Shown one piece after another: positions 54,637 through 60,818 of a DNA stretch of 60,818 nt. Both the position numbers and the translations under genes were made by a program. The DNA lies in assembly GCA_016841625.1 (NCBI GenBank), contig JAENYU010000009.1:65981-126798 (forward strand), written 5' to 3'. The notes beneath the pieces are model-generated. The model saw only the letters and a program-made list of their open reading frames with translations, searched no databases and was not told the origin of the DNA. The DNA comes from Methanobacteriota archaeon. GTDB lineage: Archaea; Halobacteriota; Methanosarcinia; Methanosarcinales; Methanosarcinaceae. Positions within the stretch are counted from its first letter, which is position 1; every line of letters begins with the position of its first letter.

Positions 54637-54885
54637 ATGTCAAAAAGTGATAAAAAAGAACCGTACCCTGTTATCAACATCCTTGAATGCAAGGCCTGCG
54701 GGCGCTGCCTCCTTGCATGCCCGAAAGGCGTGCTTTCCATGAGTGAGGAGATAAACGAACGCGGGTACCATTATGTGGAGTATAAAGGGGAAGGCTGCTC
54801 CGGCTGTGCAAACTGTTTCTACACCTGCCCGGAACCCCTGGCAATCGAAATTCACATTCCCCTGAAGGAGAAAGAGGCCGAATAA
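54637..54885 (+). CDS. Ferredoxin-type delta subunit of 2-oxoacid oxidoreductase
   Basis: About 82 residues with two 4Fe-4S motifs: [14 protein letters not shown] and [14 protein letters not shown]. It carries electrons between the TPP subunit and ferredoxin. The gene lies 20 bp before the alpha subunit gene. ATG 54637 is preferred over 54625 because GAGGTCC lies just upstream. Confidence 0.83.
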   Translation: MSKSDKKEPYPVINILECKACGRCLLACPKGVLSMSEEINERGYHYVEYKGEGCSGCANCFYTCPEPLAIEIHIPLKEKEAE

Positions 54886-54905
54886 GGCCGGAGGAGGTAC
54901 AAAAG

Positions 54906-55961
54906 ATGGCAACACAACTAGTAAAAGGCAACTCCGCAATTATTATCGGCGCACTCTACGCCGGATGCGACTGTTTCTTCGGATACCCCATCACTCCGGC
55001 AAGCGAAATCCTGCACGATGCGTCCAAATATTTCCCGAAAATAGGCAGGAAATTCGTCCAGGCCGAGTCCGAGGAAGCCGCAATCAACATGGTCTTTGGC
55101 GGGGCATCCGCCGGACACAGGGTTATGACCTCCTCTTCCGGACCAGGAATCAGCCTGATGCAGGAAGGGGTCTCCTACCTGGCAGGTGCGGAACTTCCCT
55201 GCGTGCTCGTGGACATCATGAGGGCAGGCCCGGGACTTGGGAACATCGGCCCCGAACAGGGAGACTACAACCAGGTCGTAAAAGGCGGAGGGCACGGGAA
55301 CTACCGGAACATCGTACTTGCCCCGAACTCCGTGCAGGAAATGTGCGACATGACCATGAAGGCTTTCGAACTTGCCTTCAAGTACCGGAACCCGGCTGTG
55401 GTCCTGGCTGACGGGGTGCTCGGGCAGATGATCGAGTCCCTGGAATTCCCGACAGAAGCCACTGTCCCGGAGATCAACACTTCCTGGGCGGTCAACGGTA
55501 CTGCCGAAACAAGGCCGAACCTGATAACCTCAATCTTCCTGGACTTCACCGAACTCGAGCAGTTCAATGAGAAGCTACAGGCCAAATATGCAGAGATCGA
55601 AAAGAGCGAAATCGACTACGAGGAATACCTGACCGAAGACGCCTCAGTAGTGCTCGTCTCCTACGGGATCAGCAGCCGGATCTGCAGGTCCGCAGTCGAC
55701 CTTGCCCGGCAGGAAGGCATCAAGGTCGGGCTCTTCAGGCCAAAGACCCTCTTCCCGTTCCCGGCAGCCGAGTTGAAGGCCTTGGCCGATAAGGGCTGCT
55801 CCTTCATCTCAGTGGAAATGAGCAACGGGCAGATGATTGACGACGTCAGACTTGCCATCAATTGCTCACGGCCCGTGGAACTTGTAAACCGCATGGGAGG
55901 AAACCTGATTACCCTTGACCAGGTAATGGACAAAATCAGAAAACTTGCAGGGGAGGCATGA
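54906..55961 (+). CDS. 2-oxoacid:ferredoxin oxidoreductase alpha subunit (VOR/KOR type)
   Basis: 351 residues. [20 protein letters not shown] and [20 protein letters not shown] match the pyruvate/2-ketoisovalerate oxidoreductase alpha family (YPITPS, E-S-E-xA-A-xN-xxxGASxAG). [10 protein letters not shown] is also typical of VorB-like subunits. The enzyme oxidises branched 2-oxoacids to acyl-CoA, or runs backwards to make 2-oxoacids from acyl-CoA, CO2 and reduced ferredoxin. GGAGGAGGTAC precedes ATG. It overlaps the next gene in an ATGA. Confidence 0.85.
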   Translation: MATQLVKGNSAIIIGALYAGCDCFFGYPITPASEILHDASKYFPKIGRKFVQAESEEAAINMVFGGASAGHRVMTSSSGPGISLMQEGVSYLAGAELPCVLVDIMRAGPGLGNIGPEQGDYNQVVKGGGHGNYRNIVLAPNSVQEMCDMTMKAFELAFKYRNPAVVLADGVLGQMIESLEFPTEATVPEINTSWAVNGTAETRPNLITSIFLDFTELEQFNEKLQAKYAEIEKSEIDYEEYLTEDASVVLVSYGISSRICRSAVDLARQEGIKVGLFRPKTLFPFPAAELKALADKGCSFISVEMSNGQMIDDVRLAINCSRPVELVNRMGGNLITLDQVMDKIRKLAGEA

Positions 55962-55963
55962 AA

Positions 55964-57454
<1,491 letters not shown>

Positions 57455-57467
57455 AGAAAGAAGTTAG

Positions 57468-57495
57468 GCGGACGGAATTTTCCGTTCGCTTTTTT
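57468..57495 (+). terminator. Terminator of the oxidoreductase operon
   Basis: Stem GCGGACGGAA/TTCCGTTCGC with a TT loop, followed by six T. Confidence 0.75.
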
Positions 57496-57566
57496 CGAAT
57501 TTACAGCTGCTTTGTCCTTACTTCTTTCTTATTTTTAAATCAGCTTAGCTACCTCTTTTTCCGAAA

Positions 57567-57950
57567 TCATTTCATATTTCCTATGACCCTCTCCAGCCTC
57601 TCCTCGATTTCATCCGCAATTCCTGCCATTTCCTTATTTTCCACAAGCCTGAACATTTCCTTTGGCCTGACAGCCGAGACAACGGTTTCTTCCCCGTCAA
57701 CGTACACGATAACATTGCACGGCAGCAGCAGACCGATATTCATCTCCCCTTCAAGGGCTCGCTTTGCAAACGGGGGGTTGCAGGCCCCAAGGATTACGTA
57801 ATCGGTAAAATCGTAGTCCAGTTTTTTCTTCATTGTGGCCTTTACATCGATTTCGGTGAGAACACCAAAGCCCTCCTTTGTAAGTTCCCCTGTGACCTTT
57901 TCAACCGCTTCCCGGTATCCGAGCTTTGTCCTGACTGTTATATCGTACAA
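57567..57950 (-). CDS. DUF302 protein
   Basis: About 127 residues from TTG 57950. The frame is open to 58052, but only from YDITVRTKLGYREAVEKVTG does family sequence begin (then GFGVLTEIDVKATMKKKLDY, YVILGACNPPFAKRALEGEM, LLPCNVIVYVDGEETVVSA), and AGGGGGTGG stands just before the TTG. DUF302 proteins are small cytosolic proteins of unknown biochemical role. It is convergent with the oxidoreductase operon. Confidence 0.78.
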   Translation of the reverse strand: MYDITVRTKLGYREAVEKVTGELTKEGFGVLTEIDVKATMKKKLDYDFTDYVILGACNPPFAKRALEGEMNIGLLLPCNVIVYVDGEETVVSAVRPKEMFRLVENKEMAGIADEIEERLERVIGNMK

Positions 57951-58294
57951 ACTGTCCACCCCCTGGATGATACCGCTATATTGGAGCCAATGGAATATGC
58001 CGTTATCACAAATCCAGCTTTTGAAGTGGGCAGGAAGCTGTGCATGAAGCAAAAATCCTGAAAAAAATTTAAAGAAGAATCTTTGATCTCAAACCTGAAA
58101 CCCGCAGATACTCAGCAGTTCATTCACCTGTTGGAATTCTTTTTTTATACCCTGTATCCGGCACACATTTTAAACTGCTTTAGAGTATAATTATAGTTTG
58201 TTAAAAATAGAACCCACTGTTTTTCCAGGTAACACGGTTAAGGAAAAGATTAAAATAGATGTGAGAAGTCGTAAAACTGAAAGAACGGCATAAA

Positions 58295-58501
58295 TCATTC
58301 ATCACCTCTCAAACCTTGATTTTTGCCGTTCTTCATCCATTTTATCAGTCCCATGCCTTTTTTCTTGATGGATTTTTTGGATGCAGGGTAGGCTTTTTCC
58401 CACAGGGATCTCAAAAACGAAAAAGGGCGAATAAACCGATTCTTCCGGTTTATCTTCGGGATCAGTAACAAACAAAACCCGGGAGCCATCCAGAAACCCA
58501 A
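58295..58501 (-). CDS. Possible small basic protein
   Basis: Sixty-eight codons, highly basic (KKSIKKKGMGLIKWMKNGKN), with a hydrophobic start (MAPGFCLLLIPK). No family recognised and no neighbour on the same strand. It may be a chance frame. Confidence 0.25.
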   Translation of the reverse strand: MGFWMAPGFCLLLIPKINRKNRFIRPFSFLRSLWEKAYPASKKSIKKKGMGLIKWMKNGKNQGLRGDE

Positions 58502-58750
58502 AGAGAATTTAAAGACCTTAGCCCTTAGCCAATTTTTTCAAAGGTCCATGCCCTTCACCCGATTTTCAAAGAACCCGCTTGCAAAACAGAGAAAAATGTG
58601 AACAAAAAAGCATTTCGTTGAGAACTCTTTATAATTGTTACAATTCGCTCACAAGCTTTATCAATAAACAGAACATTATAAAAAACAGAAGTTTGGAGTT
58701 AAAATAATTCACTAAGTGTTTGAGTTTTAATCGATCAATAGTTAAAAGTG

Positions 58751-58850
58751 ATTGATAGGGGCCGGTTCCCGTCCGGCGTTCCCCTATCAATGATCCAACC
58801 CCACGAGATTGAGAGGAAACCCTTTAACTCTCAATCTACAGCTTTTTTAT
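58751..58850 (+). ncRNA. Candidate structured RNA with two stable hairpins
   Basis: Hairpin 1 (58751-58791): an 11-bp perfect stem ATTGATAGGGG/CCCCTATCAAT with an inner CCGG/CCGG stem and a 7-base loop. Hairpin 2 (58806-58837): a perfect 10-bp stem AGATTGAGAG/CTCTCAATCT with a 12-base loop, followed by ACAGCTTTTTTATT. A TATA-like box (ATTATAAAAAA) lies at about 58675-58685. It could be a small RNA with its own terminator; folded ends of an IS605-type element are an alternative. Confidence 0.4.
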
Positions 58851-59052
58851 TAGGACTTGTCCATATATATCATAACCGATCAAAACTATTTGGCGTTATT
58901 GTAAAATTTGACCCTTTTACCATTTTAGGGATGCATAAAAATCTTGAGTCGGCTTTATTATTTCTCTAGCTTGAAATATTTCAACGACGTCAAAATTTCA
59001 GCGGGGGATATCAGGAATGAAATCGAAGCTGAAACAGGAATGAGAAACAGGG

Positions 59053-59081
59053 ATGAAATAAAAAGGGGAGAATTGTCTCCC
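59053..59081 (-). terminator. Terminator after the decarboxylase gene
   Basis: On the minus strand GGGAGA-CAAT-TCTCCC, then CTTTTTATTTC, directly after the stop codon. Confidence 0.65.
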
Positions 59082-59082
59082 T

Positions 59083-60255
59083 TCAGATCACATACGCTTT
59101 GAGAGGCGGAAAGCCGTTGAAATTCACGGAACTGTAGCTCATGGTGTAGGCGCCGGTGGTGAAAATATAGACCCTGTTTCCCTCTTTCAGGGTATGAGGG
59201 AAGGAGTATTTGTGGTCTTCATAGAGTATGTCCATACTGTCGCAGGTGGGACCTGCCAGGATTACCTCTTCGGCGCAGCCCTTCTTTTCACAGTAGATTG
59301 GGTACTTGATACATTCATCCAGAGTTTCGATTAAACCTCCGAATTTTCCGATGTCAAGAAAGACCCATCTGTACTGGTTGAACCTGGCTTTTTTGGAGAC
59401 CATTACGACTTCACTTACTATGATGCCGGCATCGCCGGTCAGGGAGCGGCCCGGCTCAATCAGGATTTCAGGCAGTTCGTCCCCGAAGTCTTCAGATAAG
59501 AAACGATAGATTTCCCTGGCGTAGGTCTCAAGGTCGTTGGTCGGGGAGAGGTATTTTGCAGGAAAGCCCCCTCCCAGGTTTATCATCTTCAGTTTAATGC
59601 CCTTTGAAGCTGCAGCCTCGAAGAGGTATTTGCACTTGGCAATTGCACTGTCCCATTGCCCGATGTCTCTTTGCTGGGAGCCCACATGGAAGGAAAGCCC
59701 GTATGGTTCAAGCCCCAGTTTTTCAGCCTTCAGGATCATTTTGTAGATCAGGTCAGGGTGCGCCCCAAATTTCCGGGAAAGTGGCCAGTCCGCTCCATCG
59801 CTTTCTGTGAGAATCCGGAAAAAGACCCTGGAACCCGGGGCATACTTTGAAAGCTTCTTCAGGTCGCTTTCGGAATCCGTAACAAAAAGCCGGACCCCTT
59901 TTTCGAAGGCATAGACGATATCCTTTTCCTTTTTTATCGTATTCCCGTAACTTATCCTCTCCGGTTCCACCCCGAGCCTCAACAGCTGATCAAGTTCGTA
60001 GACCGTTGCCACATCAAAGTTGGACCCTTTGTTTTTCAGGGAAAGGACTACCTCATCCAGGGGGTTTGCCTTTACAGCATAATGAATTTTTGCGAAAGGC
60101 ATGTGCCCGATGATTTCATCGAACATCAGCTCTATCTTCCGCAGATCCATGATCAGGAAAGGAGTTTCTTTATCCCGTGAGAATTTTTTGATCTTCTTGA
60201 ACTCTTCCCTCGAAATAAATTCCTCCAGCGGAAACTCATAAGACTCTTTTCTCAT
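59083..60255 (-). CDS. Ornithine/lysine-decarboxylase-type PLP enzyme (fold III)
   Basis: 390 residues. IHYAVKANPLDEVV contains the PLP lysine. SFHVGSQQRDIGQWDSAIA, NLGGGFPAKY and EPGRSLTGDAG bind the cofactor. CDSMDILYEDH near the C-terminus holds the partner-subunit cysteine and aspartate typical of ornithine decarboxylases rather than diaminopimelate decarboxylases. It would make putrescine or cadaverine for polyamines. AAAGGAAGAG precedes ATG. A terminator follows the stop; the upstream 500 bp is AT-rich promoter DNA. Confidence 0.85.
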   Translation of the reverse strand: MRKESYEFPLEEFISREEFKKIKKFSRDKETPFLIMDLRKIELMFDEIIGHMPFAKIHYAVKANPLDEVVLSLKNKGSNFDVATVYELDQLLRLGVEPERISYGNTIKKEKDIVYAFEKGVRLFVTDSESDLKKLSKYAPGSRVFFRILTESDGADWPLSRKFGAHPDLIYKMILKAEKLGLEPYGLSFHVGSQQRDIGQWDSAIAKCKYLFEAAASKGIKLKMINLGGGFPAKYLSPTNDLETYAREIYRFLSEDFGDELPEILIEPGRSLTGDAGIIVSEVVMVSKKARFNQYRWVFLDIGKFGGLIETLDECIKYPIYCEKKGCAEEVILAGPTCDSMDILYEDHKYSFPHTLKEGNRVYIFTTGAYTMSYSSVNFNGFPPLKAYVI

Positions 60256-60765
60256 ATCTCTTCCTTTGCCACCTTTAAACTGACTTGTAATTTTTAGTAC
60301 TTTAGCGCTTTAAATAGATTTTAAAAGGATTAAAACATTTTATTTGGAATAATATGGGAATAAATCGATCCAAATAGCATTTCAGGTATATAAAATTAAT
60401 TATAATGATTTATTAGGATTTTAAAAGCTTTAATTCGATATATATTCATTATAATTCATTATATTTAGAAAATAAAGTCATTTAATCGCTTTAAATACAC
60501 AAATAATTTCCTGAAAGCTCTTTAAATTATCATATATTTGTCAAAATACCCCATATTGCAAAAAAGATCTTTTAAGTCCCATAATAGCCTGGGATAGCAA
60601 ATTAGATCCCCGGCTTTTCAAACTAATTGAGATTTAAAACCGCTGATGTTTTCGGGAGAAGAGATGTCTCCATAGTACATATCGGTCCGGGAACTCAGCA
60701 GAATAGGGACATATCCCGGCAGTTTATCGAATCGAATTTGGGGTGTTACCGAAAATAAGCGCGAG
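60256..60765. other. AT-rich gene-free stretch
   Basis: 60300-60560 is very AT-rich with repeated TTTAA/TTATAAT motifs and is likely the promoter region of the decarboxylase gene. No reading frame is supported. Confidence 0.4.
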
Positions 60766-60818
60766 GTGAACTACCCCTCCCTGTCTCCTTCGGAGCCGAG
60801 GAAGGGGCTTCCTGCTTC
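60766..60818 (-). mobile_element. IS605 right end at the window edge (copy e)
   Basis: On the minus strand: GAAGCAGGAAGCCCCTTCCT, CTCCGAAGGAGACAGGGAGG, GGTAGTTCAC. It ends at 60766 and the sequence is cut by the window; a tnpB gene may lie beyond the right edge on the minus strand. Confidence 0.6.

Noticed and set aside
58748-58969. 73-codon plus-strand frame
   Set aside because: It runs through two perfect hairpins better explained as a structured RNA or terminator; no ribosome site.

Overview
The window looks like a stretch of Methanosarcina chromosome (methanogenic archaeon). The evidence is a PEF-CTERM surface protein, a MEDS-PAS histidine kinase, a CheB/CheR-PAS fusion, an archaeal 2-oxoacid:ferredoxin oxidoreductase with fused beta and gamma parts, a nicotianamine-synthase-like protein, TATA-type promoters, short GGAGGTGA-like ribosome binding sites, and many decayed IS200/IS605 and MITE-like pieces. 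No rRNA, complete tRNA or CRISPR array was seen.

Layout. 1-5.5 kb: tail of a pentapeptide-repeat protein, a frameshifted PsiE-like gene, a CheB/CheR-PAS signalling protein followed by the stump of a second PAS protein, and a MITE-like repeat. 5.5-13.7 kb: MEDS/PAS histidine kinase, amino-acid permease, zinc-ribbon protein, MFS transporter with a CPBP protease, small membrane protein. 10.7-14.4 kb: three short elements with related inverted ends (core TTCGGCAGGT), the last abutting a PEF-CTERM surface protein gene. 16.2-19.4 kb: two direct copies of a pRiA4b ORF-3-like gene around a SEC-C gene, next to a broken glyoxalase-like gene.

19.4-22.6 kb is the most interesting part. A prokaryotic viperin homologue (radical SAM), an archaeal-adenylate-kinase-like P-loop kinase and a HAD 5'-nucleotidase-like gene lie in one direction. 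Divergently transcribed is a CARF-like/winged-helix regulator. About 20-bp periodic operator-like repeats lie between them. I read this as an inducible antiviral nucleotide-chemistry module: the viperin would make chain-terminating ddh-nucleotides, the kinase and nucleotidase would shape the nucleotide pool, and a ligand-sensing regulator would control it.

22.6-36.3 kb: ATP-grasp protein, two tandem SDRs, a broken phosphoribosyltransferase, a PiT phosphate transporter overlapping its DUF47/PhoU-like partner, two EamA transporters plus a decayed third copy, a DUF1835 protein, GNAT, a secreted alpha/beta hydrolase, a metallophosphoesterase and a membrane protein. 36.3-44.4 kb is an island between 78-bp direct repeats. 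It holds a truncated transposase, a tnpB-deleted IS605 derivative, a 2018-residue surface protein (calcium-binding-type repeats, NHL repeats, hydrophobic core) and a membrane-anchored partner gene.

44.5-60.8 kb: beta-lactamase-type lipoprotein, MerR regulator, nicotianamine-synthase-like protein, secreted PepSY-like protein, phosphatase-superfamily protein, then a metabolic group made of a cupin regulator, an acyl-CoA synthetase and a VOR-type oxidoreductase. This group could activate branched short-chain acids and reductively carboxylate them to 2-oxoacids for amino-acid synthesis. A DUF302 protein, a double-hairpin candidate ncRNA and an ornithine/lysine decarboxylase-type gene finish the window. 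Five copies of an IS605 right-end (omega-RNA-like) sequence are scattered from 37 kb to the end.
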